The translations under genes were made by a program, and so were the position numbers. Below are positions 11,410 through 22,755 of a stretch of DNA of 64,000 bases, in pieces. Under the pieces are notes generated by a model that saw only the letters and a program-made list of their open reading frames with translations, was not told the DNA's origin and ran no database searches. How positions within the stretch are numbered: the first letter of the stretch is position 1; each line of letters begins with the position of its first letter. Origin of the DNA: Parietichytrium sp. I65-24A (taxonomy: Eukaryota; Sar; Bigyra; Thraustochytrida; Thraustochytriidae); NCBI GenBank assembly GCA_012862575.1, contig BLSF01000024.1, positions 374,843 through 438,842 of the forward strand. The letters run 5' to 3'.

Positions 11410-11500
11410 GGGCGCTACTACTCGCGTCTCTTTCTCTCTTTTTCTCTTTTTCTCGTTCTCTCTTTCTCTCTTTCTCTCTTTCCTTCCTTCCTTCCTTACT
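11410..11500. repeat. CT/CTTT-rich low-complexity tract
   Basis: About 90 bases almost only of C and T on the plus strand, grading from TCTCTTT to CCTT units. It lies upstream of Zn2Cys6 paralogue B and is purine-rich on that gene's sense strand. Confidence 0.85.
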
Positions 11501-12291
11501 GCCTCGCTTCCTTGTCACTTGGCACTTTCGCTGCCCGCTTGTGATGGTCTTTTTTCTGTGTTTCTGTCTCTTTTCCTTTCCTTCTTTCGCGGTTCTGCAT
11601 CCTGCATTCTGTATTTTGTCGCGTTTCTTTTCGGTTGTTTGTCAGAGTTGTCAGTCCACTCACAGTGGCTCCGTGACTCCAGGAGATGTGTAGGAAGGAC
11701 TGTGAGGGCAGTAAGCTAAGCTGCGTCTTTTCATGTCTTTTCGTTCTTTTCTTTCCTCTCTTTCCCTTTTACTCTCTCTGTTACGCTATTCTTTTCTCCT
11801 TGGTTTCTTCCTCCGACTGATCCCCCTTCCCTAGCACTGGCCCATGGACACACTATGGTCACTATTAGACTAGCGCTGTATGATGTTAACGCTATAGAGT
11901 GCTACAATTGAGGTGTTAGGCCCCATTAGATATCGCTAAGATAATTGTACGCGTGTGTGTCTCACGCCGCTAAGCACTATTATTACTAATCACGATTCCA
12001 TTCCACTATATCCCACTCGTCTCACAGGCCAACGAAGCTGTCTATAGCTGATAATAGTGCCTACCGCACCTGCCCCTAATTCTCATTGGTTAGATTGCAG
12101 TTCGGAGTAATCCCAGTAAGAGCGATCCAATAGAGTGGAGTAACAGTGAGTTCTCCTCCCACTAGCAGCAAGTTGGAGAGGGAGTTTTATCAGCGAATGC
12201 CGTAGGGAGAACGCAGTATGCCTTCCCAAAGGAATGATGACTGGTGAGCACCTGCTATCTAATCCGCTCTCTTTCAATCAAGAAAAGAGAA

Positions 12292-12401
12292 GTAAGTTAA
12301 GTCTTTGGAATAGAATGGAGGAGATTCACAATGGACGTTCTCAAAGTCAGTTCTAAGTTTACTACATTTTATTTCGGCTTCCTTTTGTTTTTGTTTTACA
12401 G
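12292..12401 (+). other. Orphan intron-like element in gene-poor DNA
   Basis: A GTAAGTTAAG donor at 12292 is followed 110 bases later by a long pyrimidine tract ending TTTTACAG. The acceptor is stronger than that of several coding introns here. The branch is weaker (CTAAG rather than CTAAC). Joining the flanks gives a frame of about 48 codons from an ATG near 12233 to a stop near 12488. It has no recognisable product. It could be a short coding gene, a spliced non-coding RNA or chance. Confidence 0.35.
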
Positions 12402-15400
12402 AACAGAATTCAAAGAACAGCTTTTCATTTCAACTGATGTCCTGGTACCAGTACATACAGCGGCCTAGCGTTTTGGCAGTGGAGATCTAAGCCTTACCGA
12501 TAGCAGGTTGGCTAATGGACTGCTATGAGAGCTTTGCCGGATCTGGTGCAAAACAAGGACCATTGATTGAAAAAGTGAGAATCCACTTCTTTTTTTTTTT
12601 GCTCTTGAAGGACTAGTAGCTAGAGGCACTGTGCAGACACTCAGTCCTTACGCGTGCCACTTCAATCGTTGGCGCAGTTCCCGCTGAGTGTGTGTGCCCC
12701 CAGTTTATTGACTCTGAATTTTGAACTGAAAAATTACACAAGTTAGTCGTCTGTTTTCGTTTCTCTCTCTGTCCCGTCTGCTCTCTCAGTGTCCCCACTT
12801 CTTCTCTCTTCCTCCCCTTCACAGGCCTCCTTTCCCTCCTCCCACTGCACTCCCACTGAGCGAGGCTTTCAGACATCCTATTATTCCATGTAACAGAGAG
12901 TAGCTTGTAGCTTGTGCTGACAGTGTTGAGTGGTGTTTCTGCTCCTATCCCTCTGGTTGATGTTAGAGCTCTACTTAATGCATTCTACGTCCATTTTAAG
13001 TTCCAAATGAAATCAATGATGAGAGGGAAGAATGCAAAGGCCTATGGTCTTGCTATGCACATCGGTACGATGGCGTAGTACTTAGGGACTCACAGTTTCA
13101 CTACAGTCTCCCCAGTTTCACTCAGTCTCCCCAGAGTCTCAGGAAAGCTCTCCTCAGTTATCCTCAGTTGCTCAATCTGAACTCTGGCTCTGTGCTCTTG
13201 AGACTTTTGATTGCTCTTGAGACAGTTGAGGCAGTGTGAGTGGCAAAGCAAACCCAAAAAGCTAGTAATAAACGCAGATGCTTGGCTGCTGTGTTGAGTT
13301 CTGTTAGCGAAAAGGCAATTTCGTGCTGCGAGACAGGAGATTTCCAAATTCTCCATCCGTCGCGCTCCCTCTTCTCCTCTCCCTCAATAACTTGCGAGAT
13401 GCTATTGGTTTTGCCAGTGCATGTTCAGCAGTATCTGTTCAGTACGATCATTAGCACAACGTCAACACTGCCCCTACGGTTGTACTCACAGTCATAGTTG
13501 CTGTTAGGAGTTGCGAGCAAGGAATAGTAGAACTGGCTCACTCTCAATCAAGATAATCGAGCATCAAGCTACAAAGTGGATTCTGAGTTGGGGTAGTTGG
13601 AGACTGGGCGTTGGGAAAGGCATACTCCGAGTCTCTGCACGGGATCGACCGTGAATTTCTTCTGCTCTGCTTCACAGCTCCTCCACTCCTGTCTAACGAA
13701 TTGACTCACAGTCAGTAGCATTGGAGCAGCTTCGCCATTACGATCGCGTCAGAGCATGCGCAAATCCTTGCGAACAAAAAAGTTGGACACAGGACGTGAG
13801 CGCCTTAGCGGGCGACTACCGGAATTGATGATGAGTACTCTAGTCCAATGTTTCCAATGTCGTCAAGAGCTAACCAGAGCAGTTCGGGGAAACTCTATTA
13901 TGTTTGCTGCACTAGTACTCAATACTTAATACTGGTGGAAGAGTGGAATGGCTTTGCTTGAGAGTTTGAGGGAAGGAGATGAGAAGATCTCAAAATTCAA
14001 CTTTTGTTTGTGAGTGATAACAATCTGTTCGCTTTCGCGGCCGTTTGGCTTGCTTTGCGCAACGTTTTACGTTCACCAAGTTCACCAGAGCAGAACAGAG
14101 CAGCCTTCACGTTACATGCCACAATTCGCCACCACCGGAAATTTGATTCAGGGGAATTGCGTAAAGATCCTGCCTACTAGCTAACTAGCTAGTAGATTAA
14201 CTAGCTAGCTATTAGAGTTCGAATAATCTACTTACTTCTGATGTATACCCCTCACCCATCATCACTCGCACTACCTACAGTGATTTAGCTTCCAAGAAAT
14301 AAGCAGTCCTCCTACTCCTGCTAATCAATACTACTATTATATAGCTAGCCAGCGTTGGCCTTTTGGGACAAGCTTCTAGTCGCAGCACTCAGCAGTAGCA
14401 GATCCCATAGGAACCGAAGGACCTGGTAGCACCTAGTAGCAAGTCTGTTTTTTTTCCAAGATAGTTCATTTTGAACAAAGATGGTGAGATGTGACAGTCG
14501 AAAGTCGGAAATGTCAGTCAGTTGAATATGGCCGTTGAAAGGCAAGCCAACTTGTTGAACTTGAAGCCTTCGAAGTTGGAATAGCTGCTGCAGCGGCATC
14601 GCACTGTATGCATAGCAGCAACCTTTCCCCTCGGTGGTCAATCTGAACAGCACCAGACACTCGCCTGCTAACATCTCGGACGTTACATACATGCAATGCC
14701 TAAGCAGTGGGAACCCACCCTGGGCCATCTGACAGCTCTCTCGACTTGGGGAAACAGGAAACTGAGAATTGAAATCATGGCTCAACGCCAGGGTCGCACT
14801 CTAATCAGCTTGTGCGGCAGCCACTGCCTTTGCCGCAGTGCCGCCGCGGCCTAAGCTAAGCCAAAGCCTTTCCCCTCTCCATAGCTAAGTTGCCAGATGC
14901 TTCTGCTCAAGATGCTCAAGTCACAGTCAGTCAGCCGTTGGCGGGTTTGGATCGCAACTGCTGCAACCGGTCTTGTTTGGTCTCGCAGCTGTTACAGCCT
15001 GCAACACACGAATTGCGTCGGCCTCGTGTCAGAGTCCACCGCTCTTTTTCTTTTTCTTCCAAACTGCCAACCCCGAAAGCTGAAAAAGGGTTGAAGGTCA
15101 CTGGTCGAGATGCAGAGCCCGCGACCTCTCCGACCTAGAGCAGAAAAGGCCCACCGTCACCGTCATTCACCGTAAATCACGTCATTCACCTTAATAATTC
15201 ACCATCGAGATCTGAGAACTTTCAGTGTTGGACTGCCCTTGCGGCTAAAAGTGCGACCAAAGACTCCATGTTGTCGGTGTTTTGGGACGAGGTGGTGTAG
15301 AGGAGCAGAGCTACCACTCGCTGTCCAAACGCATTCGTTTTCTTCCGCCTTTGGGCAAACGCAAGATAGTTTGTGGTGAGCTCAGCATACTTGAAATTCC

Positions 15401-15794
15401 CTTCACTGTCACAACATAAATGGCCGTTTCTGAGCGAACAAGGAGCATGTTCGGAGAACTCCAATTGCCTGTGTTACCCCCATCCACTCATCCCACCTAC
15501 CCATGTTTCTACCCAAACCTTACTCTCCAGCCTATCACCCGCAGTAACACTCCCTACCACATCAGCTTACCTCCTCTTCCATATGGATACTACCATAGTA
15601 GTACCGTAGCGCTAACTCCAAGTCTGCTTCGCAGCCACCCGCTCCATATATCTTCCTTTACTACCACAGCATACCACAAACAGTAGCACTGCGCTGGGAA
15701 GGGCAGTGGGGCACTTTGGGACCAACCAAATTTTACATTTTACTGCCAATCTCAATCGATCACATGATAGGTCACGGTGCGCTGCCAACCAACA

Positions 15795-15852
15795 GTCATC
15801 AGTCATCAGTCATCAGTCATCAGTGAAAACAGTGAAAACAGTGAAAACAGTG
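15795..15852. repeat. CAGTCAT and CAGTGAAAA tandem repeats
   Basis: Four copies of a CAGTCAT-type unit run directly into three to four copies of CAGTGAAAA. A further GATTGAC tandem (15921-15948, four copies) lies closer to the gene. Both are in the presumed promoter or leader of RRP9. Confidence 0.85.
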
Positions 15853-15981
15853 AAGAGTGGTGAAGAGTAAAGGGTGAGGAAGGTTCAATCAAGGAGGTTC
15901 GAGCGCGGCTGGCGCACAGAGATTGACGATTGACGATTGACGATTGACGACAGACACAGAACAAGGCTCGCATCGGCGACC

Positions 15982-17805
15982 ATGTCCAAGCGCCAGGGCA
16001 ACAGGTCTGCTTCCAAGGTGAGTTGTGAGTTGGCGCTTTGGCGCTCGTGGTTGGGTTGTGTGCCGCAGGGCTCGCTGGGGTCCGTGGAAACAGAGCGCGC
16101 GAGGATGACGACGTGATGACGGACCAGTGAAGATCATCTTTCAAGGACTTATAATGGAATTCCTCGTTTCCGATTTCTCTTCGGAGGAAAGTGAGACAGT
16201 CTTTGAGATCGGGGTGACCCGGCCTGAGGTCTATGTCGTCTTTGTTCGCGGAGCTTGAATGCCTATTCGGCACTCTGCCGCTCTGCTTCTGTTCTGTGTT
16301 GTTTGGCTGCTGTTTCTTGCTTTTGCGAGCGGGAGCGCTAACTTTAATGTGCCTTTCTTGATTTCTTGCTTTGTCAATAACAGCCCAAAAGGCAGCGTAG
16401 GAGTGAGGACATCAATGTCGACTGGGAAGAGCGCAGCGATGTAGGCGGTCTTTCGGACGACGACGCTGGTGATGCCGGCGACGTTGCTTCCGAGGATCCG
16501 TTTGAAAATGAAACGCCAGAGGAAAGACGCCTCCGACTTGCGAAGCAGATGCTCTCCAAGTATGATGCACTGAAAGCCGGCGATAGCGACTCTGACGGTG
16601 AAGACGGCTCGGATGCAGAGGACGGGGGCAAGCCTCAGTTGGACCCGCTCTCACAACGCATTCACGAAGACCTCCTTCGCTCCGAGGGCCGGCTGCGTAT
16701 GGATGTTGCACAAGAGCTGGACGTTTCGAAAATCTCCACGCTCACTTGTGCTAGAGCTCACAGATTCACCCTCACCTCGGTTGCCATGAGCGACGCTGAG
16801 GATTTTGTTTATACTGCATCAAAGGATTGTTCGATTATTAAATGGGACCTTGAGACCGGTAAGAAGCTGGCTGTCTATCCAGGACACCCCGGGGCTCACA
16901 AGCACTTGTCCGACGAAACCGACGCCCCGGTCGGCCATACTGACCAGGTGCTCGCCCTTGCGATTTCCTCGGACGGCCGCTTTCTGGCTAGCGGCGGAAG
17001 AGACAAAGTTATTAAAGTCTGGGACACTCGCACAGACAAACTTTTGGACTCCATCAAAGGTCATCGGGACACCGTCTCGGCACTTGTCTTTCGCAAAAGC
17101 ACCCATATGCTCTACTCTGCTTCGCATGACAGAAGTGTTCGTGCTTGGAGCGTGGAAGAGAGTGCTTTCATAGAAAGCCTGTTTGGTCATGTAGCTGAGA
17201 TCAACGGCATTGATAGTTTGTATAGGGAGCGCGCTGTGACTTGCTCCGTGGATCATACGGTTAGATTTTGGAAGATCCCGGAAGAGTCTCAGCTTGTTCT
17301 TCAAGGCGTTCACAAGATGTCACTAGATTGCATCAAGATGATTGACGAGGCACACTTTGTCACCGGAGGACAGGACGGCGCTTTGGCGTTGTGGTTCAAC
17401 GGCCGCAAAAAGCCCGTGTGCGTCATTCACGAGGCCCACGGAGGGGCATGGATCATCTCCGTCGCATCTATTCCCAACGCGAACGTTATAGCGTCTGGCT
17501 CTTCGGATGGATTCATTCGATTTTGGCGTGTTGACCTTGATAACAAAAAGATCATCACCCCTCAGATCGCGCAGCTTCCTATGCCTGGATTCGTCAATGC
17601 TCTCGCCTTCAGTCCTTCCGGCAACATCCTTGTTGCTGGATGCGGGCAAGAGCATCGCCTCGGCCGTTGGAACAAGGACAAGACTGGGTCCAACAGGTTG
17701 CACATTTTCCGCTTAAACTTGACCAGTGCCGAAGAGGAGGCCGAGTCCAAGGAGGACGAATCCCTGCAGTCAGCATCTGAGAGTGGAACGGAAGATGAAG
17801 AATGA
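15982..17805 (+). CDS. RRP9: RRP9/U3-55K, U3 snoRNP WD40 protein (two exons)
   Basis: Exons 15982..16017 and 16384..17805 encode 485 residues. The first exon gives only MSKRQGNRSASK. The 366-base intron has a GTGAGTTG donor, a GCTAACT branch and an AACAG acceptor. Family marks are a basic and acidic N-terminus, the signature ETPEERRLRLAKQML just before the propeller, and about seven WD40 blades (for example GHTDQVLALAISSDGRF, SGGRDKVIKVWD, GHRDTVSALVF, SASHDRSVRAW). In other eukaryotes Rrp9 binds the B/C motif of U3 snoRNA and acts in the nucleolus in 18S pre-rRNA processing. The acidic tail ending in SGTEDEE is lineage-specific. Length is close to the human and yeast proteins. The exon join is supported by the frame and by the conserved signature lying right after it. 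Confidence 0.93.
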
Positions 17806-18683
17806 GTACTAGCAGTACCTGTGTGTGTGTTGGGGCAAGATTTGTTGTGCGAACAATACCGCCCCGCCAACTCGACGATCACTAATTAATCTTGTACATT
17901 TCTTTTCATACATAATAAAACCTCTCTCTTTGTTGTTCGCGTGCAGTTTTTATTGTTTTCAATCCGCCTCGCTCGGAATTGGAGAATGGGAGCTATGTGA
18001 GCTAGCTCCCAATGCAAGAAGAGCTCATCGTTGTTCCCAATAGCCCTCCTACAGGGACGCTAGGACCTCCGGACATCAGCGGAACGCATTCCAAACGGGT
18101 AATGTCGGTTATGTGGCGACTAGCTCGTCGACGATCCGTTGGCAACTTGACTTTCGAAGTTCAAAAGTTCGAGTTCATTGAATGAACAAAGTTTCTATTC
18201 GACTCGTCGGTGTCAGAAGCTGTGTGTCCATCTGGGTGCTAACAAAGTAAATCGCTCATGACCAAGCAGAATTGCATTTTCAACCAACAAACCAACAAAC
18301 AAACCAAACACATAAATAAATGAACAAACAATCAAACAAGCAATCTGCCAGCATCGCAGCAATCCGAAAAGCGAAGGAAAGAAGTGGATCACGCTCAGGT
18401 TACCTCTCTGCTTCTGCCCCTTGTGAATTGTGAGTTGTGAATTGTGAATTGGGTGAACTGTAATTGGGGGCGCCCGACGCCTAAAGCATTTTAGCAGAGC
18501 AACAAGCAACTCCTCCGAACAAAGAAATCGAGTGCTAGGCAGGGCGTATCAAGCAGCGGGTTAACTGCGAGAACGCGCTGCAGAAACAGCGGGCGAGGCG
18601 ACCAGAGGATCGCTGCTGCTGATTGACTGATTTTGCTGGCTTTGGTTGAGTTGTCGCGGTTGGGGACAAGGCCAATTGCAGCG
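17806..18683. other. Intergenic with AC-rich and TTGTGAAT repeats
   Basis: About 880 bases. It contains an ACAA/CAAA-rich tract (18278-18345) and about four imperfect copies of TTGTGAAT/TTGTGAGT (18420-18460). I see no gene. Confidence 0.5.
17914..17919 (+). promoter_or_regulatory. Possible AATAAA polyadenylation signal of RRP9
   Basis: AATAAA lies 109 bases after the RRP9 stop codon and is followed by T-rich sequence. Other genes in the window do not show the hexamer consistently, so its role is uncertain. Confidence 0.35.
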
Positions 18684-21600
18684 ATGGACGTGCGCCGCAG
18701 GAGCCGGGGGACGAGCTCCACAGACGAGCTGTCCGAGCAGTTGCACAAGCTTGCCAGCGAGTTTTTCACAGAGGAGAGGCTGAAGGACTTTTCGCGGACC
18801 AGGAGAATGCAGGAGACCAGGGCCGAGCCGGAGGCTGAGCAACGGGATGCTCTTGCAACGGAACGGGGTTGCCGACTGCTTACAATTCCAAGCCACAAGA
18901 CCCCGTTTGAAGCGCGATGCTTTATATACGAGCAGGCCGGAAAGAGCATCTCGCGGCAGCTTCTCAATGGCACGAGCTTCACGGGCGTTCAGCTGTGCCC
19001 CGACGATCTGGACGGTTCGTATTTGTGGGGGGAGCCAAGTCTCGGGAGACTCAAGATCACCTCAATCGCGCCAAAGCTCGTGCAGGGACAAGGACGGGGC
19101 GCCGATTGCACCTCCGCAGACCACGAACTCGTGGAGGAGGCCAAGTGCGACGGCGATGATGAGCCCGCAATCGAATACGAGGAATTTCCAACAAGCCACG
19201 GTCTCCTTCCCCGAGTCATGGAAGATCTTTTCTCGCATAAAAATATTGCCGTGCACGTCTTACATCAAGACAACTATTGGCTCCAGGTGGAGAGTGTGGA
19301 TCAGGCGTTCTTAGTGTTGAGAGAAAAGTATCCATACCAGAGTACGCACTCAAAACCGTGTGTTCTCCATGGTCTCAGGGTGCATCACAAAACTAAAAAG
19401 GACGGTCACACATACGCCTTCTTCTTGGAGACGCGCGAGCCACAGTCGTTGGCAGAAGAGCAACAAATTCTCGAGTGCGCCAAGGACCTGCACTTCACTC
19501 TGCCAAGAGCGGCGAACACGCCCGCCAACTTTGAGAAGTGGCTTGCAAACTCTTTCCTTTCTGTCCGCGGATCCCTCTTCATCGCACCAAGCAGTCTCGA
19601 AGAAGCAGCTGAGCAGATACTTCAAGTTGCTAACCAGGACCACAAAGACTCGGGCTCATCGCATATTAACCCTTCCTTTCCAGAGGCAAGCTACAGTGAG
19701 CACATCATCAGATTCAACCACTGCTTGCTCAAGCTTCATTTGCGGAAGCCCTCCATCCAGAGAGTCCGACGGAAGAGCAACAATACCATCGTATACCCGC
19801 CGTCGCAGGACCTGGACGACACCTCGGCCGATGCGACAAAGATGTCGGCTAGAGGCATTGGAGGAAAACTACGTGTACAAGTTATCTCGCAAGTGGCAAA
19901 GTCCGAAGTGAATAGGATCGTGAGCTTGGGGAGTCTGCAAGCTGACGCGATGATTCAGCGAAGAAGGCTGCGCGAATCGTTTCGGTCACGTCTGCAACAG
20001 AGCATGGAAGAGAATAGCGCGCTGGTGGAGCAGATTCAGCAACTCCAAACGACTTGCTTTGATCTGGAGTCTCAAGTACTGCAGCAGCAGCAACAACAAC
20101 AACAGCAGCAACAGCAGCAGCAGCAGTCACGAAACGAACGATCGAGCGACGGCAGCGATGCAACGTCAGCGACCAACACGAGCGATGTACCAGAGATCAT
20201 CCGCAAGTCAGCGAGTCTGGAAAAGTCTTTGGGCAAAATGATCCACTCGAGGCAAAAGTCAAAAGAAGAGGACGCAGGAGGCAAGAATGCCAAGCAGTGC
20301 GCCTTCCTGGCCGACGTTCGCGCAGTCTGCCAATCGCTTCGCGAGAAGCTAGTGGCGGCATTAGAGGAGAATAGCGCTCTGAAGCAGCCGGCGACACCAG
20401 TCGCTCCTGCGACCAAAGTCGAGGCCGTGCCTGATCATTGCGGGCCCCAAAAGCCCGCGGGTGGAGGCAAGCGAGGGCACAGTCATCGCGCACCTGCAAG
20501 GTCAGCTGCGCGAGCGATGCGCGGACGTTGAGCTCCTGAAGGCCGAGCTGGAGGCAGTGACGCGGTCGCATGTCGGTATGGGCGGTAGCTCCGACTCCGC
20601 GCTCTTGCGGCTCAAGGTGAAGGACTTGGAGGAGCAGCACGAGTCGCTGTTGGAGATGTGCGAGGAGAACGCCGACGAGCTGGACTCCGTGCGGAGCCAG
20701 CATACCGCAGTGCAGCACGAGTTGGCGGACTGCAGAGCTCGCTGCGAGGAGCTCTCTGGCCAACTCCGCGCGGCCGAGCGCGACCGAGACGCTGCGCGCA
20801 CGGAGCAGCGCAGCCTCAAAGCAGAGCTGCACATCATGCGCCACCGCCTTCCGAGCGCGGACAGCCAGCACAGCCAGCACAGCCAGCAGAGCGACGAAGC
20901 CGATCCCGACGCCGAGCATGCGGACGGCCAAGAGCACGGCAAAGCGGACGAGGACGGGGACGAGGACCAGGACAAGGACCAGGACCAGGACAGTCTCCGT
21001 TCCATCATCAACTCGTGCGTGTCGAGGCGGCTGCGCGAGTCGCGCGGCGCGCAGATGGTGGTGCAGTCGCTGGCCAGCGCCGAAGCGCGCATCGCGCTGG
21101 AGCTGACCCGCGCGGAGTCCGAGGCGGCGCGCTGGCGCAGCGCTGCCGAGCACGAGCGGCAGGTGTCGCTGCAAGCGCTGGACCAGGCCAGCGCTGCGCA
21201 CGCTCAGCTGGAGCACCTCGCCGCGCACCGCGACGCGCAGACGCACGTGGCCGCCGACCTCAAGGCGCAGCTGCACCGCCAGCACACCATCCTCGCGGAC
21301 CTGCGCGTCGAGATGGAGCACTACAAGCGCCAGTGCTCCGACTCATCGCGCCGCGCGTCCGATCTCCAGGCCGCCCAGCACGCCCAGCACGCTCTCCCGC
21401 GCGCGCTCTCCCTCTCCGCCATGCCAGCCATGCCGGCTGCCTCGCTCGCGTCCCCGTCGTCCCCTCCCTCCGCGTCCTCGCGCATGCTCCCGTGCGCGCG
21501 CCATCCCCGCCGCCGCCGCGCATCCTCCGCCGCCGCCGCCGCCGCGTCGCGCCGCCAGTCCCCGCCGCGCACCCCGCGGTCCCCGCCGTCCCAGGCGTCC

Positions 21601-22701
21601 CAAGCGTCCCAGGCGTCCCAGGCGTCCCAGGCGTCCCAAGCGTCCCAGGCGTCCCAGGCGTCCCAGGGGTCCGCGGACGCGTGCTGCTGGGAGTGCGCGC
21701 GGGAGGCGCTGCGGCGCGCGCGGGCGCAGATTGTGTTCGAGCAGGCGAGCAAGCATCTGGCGGTGCGGCTGGCGGCTCGCGCGGGGAACGTTGCGGGGAA
21801 CACGGGGAACGTTGCGGGGAACGTTGCGGGGAACATTGCGGGGAACACGGGGGTAGCGGGCACGTCGACGCGCGAGCAGGGCGCGCAGACGGAGGAAGGG
21901 CGCGCGAGCCTGGCGTCGCGAGAGGAGGTGCTGGCGGTGGGAGAGGAGCTGGCGAGGATCCGGGAACGTGCGGACGAGGCGCTGGTGCAGGAACGGCGCG
22001 AGCAGGAGGCGCAGGCGGCGGAGAACGGCGCGGCGCTGGGAGAGGCGTTCGACAAGATACAGGTGCTCCTGCTGCTCAAGGAGCGCTGGAAGCTAAAGTT
22101 CATGCAGCTGAGCCAGCGCGAGGGAAGCTGGGCGGAGCTCATGCAGGCGCAGCTGGACAAGAAGACAGCGCAGCTGGAGGAAGCCAGGAAGCAGCTTAGG
22201 GACGCCAACGTGGACTTGCACCACGCGGCTCGCCTCTCGCAGCTCTCACAGCCCTCGCAGCTCTCGCAGGCTCCCCAGGTCCCTGCAGTCTCGCAACTGC
22301 CGCAACTGTCGACGGTGCCGCTGGTGTCGCTCAAGACTGGCGCGGAAGACCCCAAACCACACCAGCCGCTCGTGCTTCCGCAACAGCTGCGATTGCGCCG
22401 CCGGGAGGACGTGGCGCTCGAGTTGCAGCAGCAACAGCAGCAGCTGGTGCTACTGGGCGAGGATCAAGATCAGGACCAGGACCAGAATCAGGATCAGGCA
22501 GAGCGAGTTGAGGACCAGGACGGAAACGAGGACCGATTGACGGCCAAGCCCAAGACGGTGGCTGACCTGCTTGCCTGCTTTGAAGTCTCGCCGTCCGTGC
22601 GTGAGGAGAAGCGCGACCGCATCTCACGTATCTTGCAGGATCTCAAGTTTACCTTACTGGCCATCACGCCCTACCTGGACACAGCTCGCTGCTTGCCGTG
22701 A
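18684..22701 (+). CDS. Large coiled-coil protein, unknown function; reading frame changes in mid-gene
   Basis: Two long same-strand frames overlap: 18684-20531 (615 residues from MDVRRRSRG) and a second, open from 20383 and ending at 22701 (at least 746 residues). Both sides of the overlap are coiled-coil, and the second has no good start of its own (its first codon in the overlap is GTG), so I read them as one protein of about 1,340 residues. The first 400 residues are globular and unrecognised. Then come heptad-like helices, a polyQ tract (20080-20126) and, in the second half, long E/Q/A/R-rich helices broken by low-complexity insertions: repeated QAS, GNVAGNTG-type repeats and DQDQDQ runs. 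The second half is much more GC-rich than its neighbours. The role is unknown; a cytoskeletal or centrosomal scaffold would fit the shape, but that is only inference. Confidence 0.62.
20080..20126 (+). repeat. CAG/CAA polyglutamine microsatellite
   Basis: A run of CAG and CAA codons inside the coiled-coil gene encodes about 15 glutamines. Confidence 0.9.
20383..20531 (+). other. Frame-change zone inside the coiled-coil gene
   Basis: The upstream frame is open to 20531 and the downstream frame from 20383, so the switch lies between. It needs one net base skipped, or an intron of length 3n+1. No GTRAGT donor or CTAAC branch occurs here, unlike the other introns of the window. The homopolymer cluster GGGCCCCAAAAGCCC at 20442-20456 is the likeliest place for a single-base sequencing error. 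A real +1 frameshift cannot be excluded. Confidence 0.7.
21590..21668 (+). repeat. 9-base in-frame tandem repeat (CAGGCGTCC)n
   Basis: About eight copies of a 9-base unit encoding repeated Gln-Ala-Ser within the coiled-coil gene. Unit length is a multiple of three, so copy-number change keeps the frame. Confidence 0.9.
21784..21850 (+). repeat. 12-base-type in-frame repeat (GGGAACGTTGCG)n
   Basis: Imperfect tandem units of GGGAACGTTGCG, mixed with GGGAACACG, encode GNVA and GNT blocks in the same protein. Confidence 0.85.
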
Positions 22702-22755
22702 TCCCGCTCTCTCCGTTTGTCCATCCTGTGCCAGGACCCCAGGGGCGAACCCGCA

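Larger units (their letters stand above)
10992..15981. other. 5 kb gene-poor stretch
   Basis: No convincing protein gene. It holds CT-rich low complexity (11410-11500), a GTACTCT tandem block (11296-11338), CTAG-rich palindromic sequence (14165-14215) and tandem repeats just before RRP9 (15790-15950). One sequence at 12292-12401 looks like an intron (separate entry). I looked for tRNA B boxes on both strands and found none that fold. Confidence 0.5.

Noticed and set aside
14210-14225. GAGTTCGAATAATC as a possible tRNA B box; also TTCGAAC-type sites near 32692 and 62526
   Set aside because: No acceptor or anticodon stems can be drawn around them on either strand.
15806-16273. 155-codon minus-strand frame over the RRP9 first exon and intron
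   Set aside because: The middle part looks protein-like, but the ends are simple repeats and it overlaps a well-supported gene and its intron. No motif.
20400-20466. A 67-base GT...AG segment that would restore frame in the coiled-coil gene
   Set aside because: Donor GTCGCT and lack of a CTAAC branch are unlike all other introns here; a base error is simpler.
20197-22355. Long minus-strand frames (20197-21321, 374 codons; 21321-22355, 344 codons) and a plus-strand frame 20658-22199
   Set aside because: They mirror the coiled-coil gene in GC-rich DNA, and their composition (runs of R, A, G, P, S) is what a GC-rich shadow frame gives. No domain is visible.
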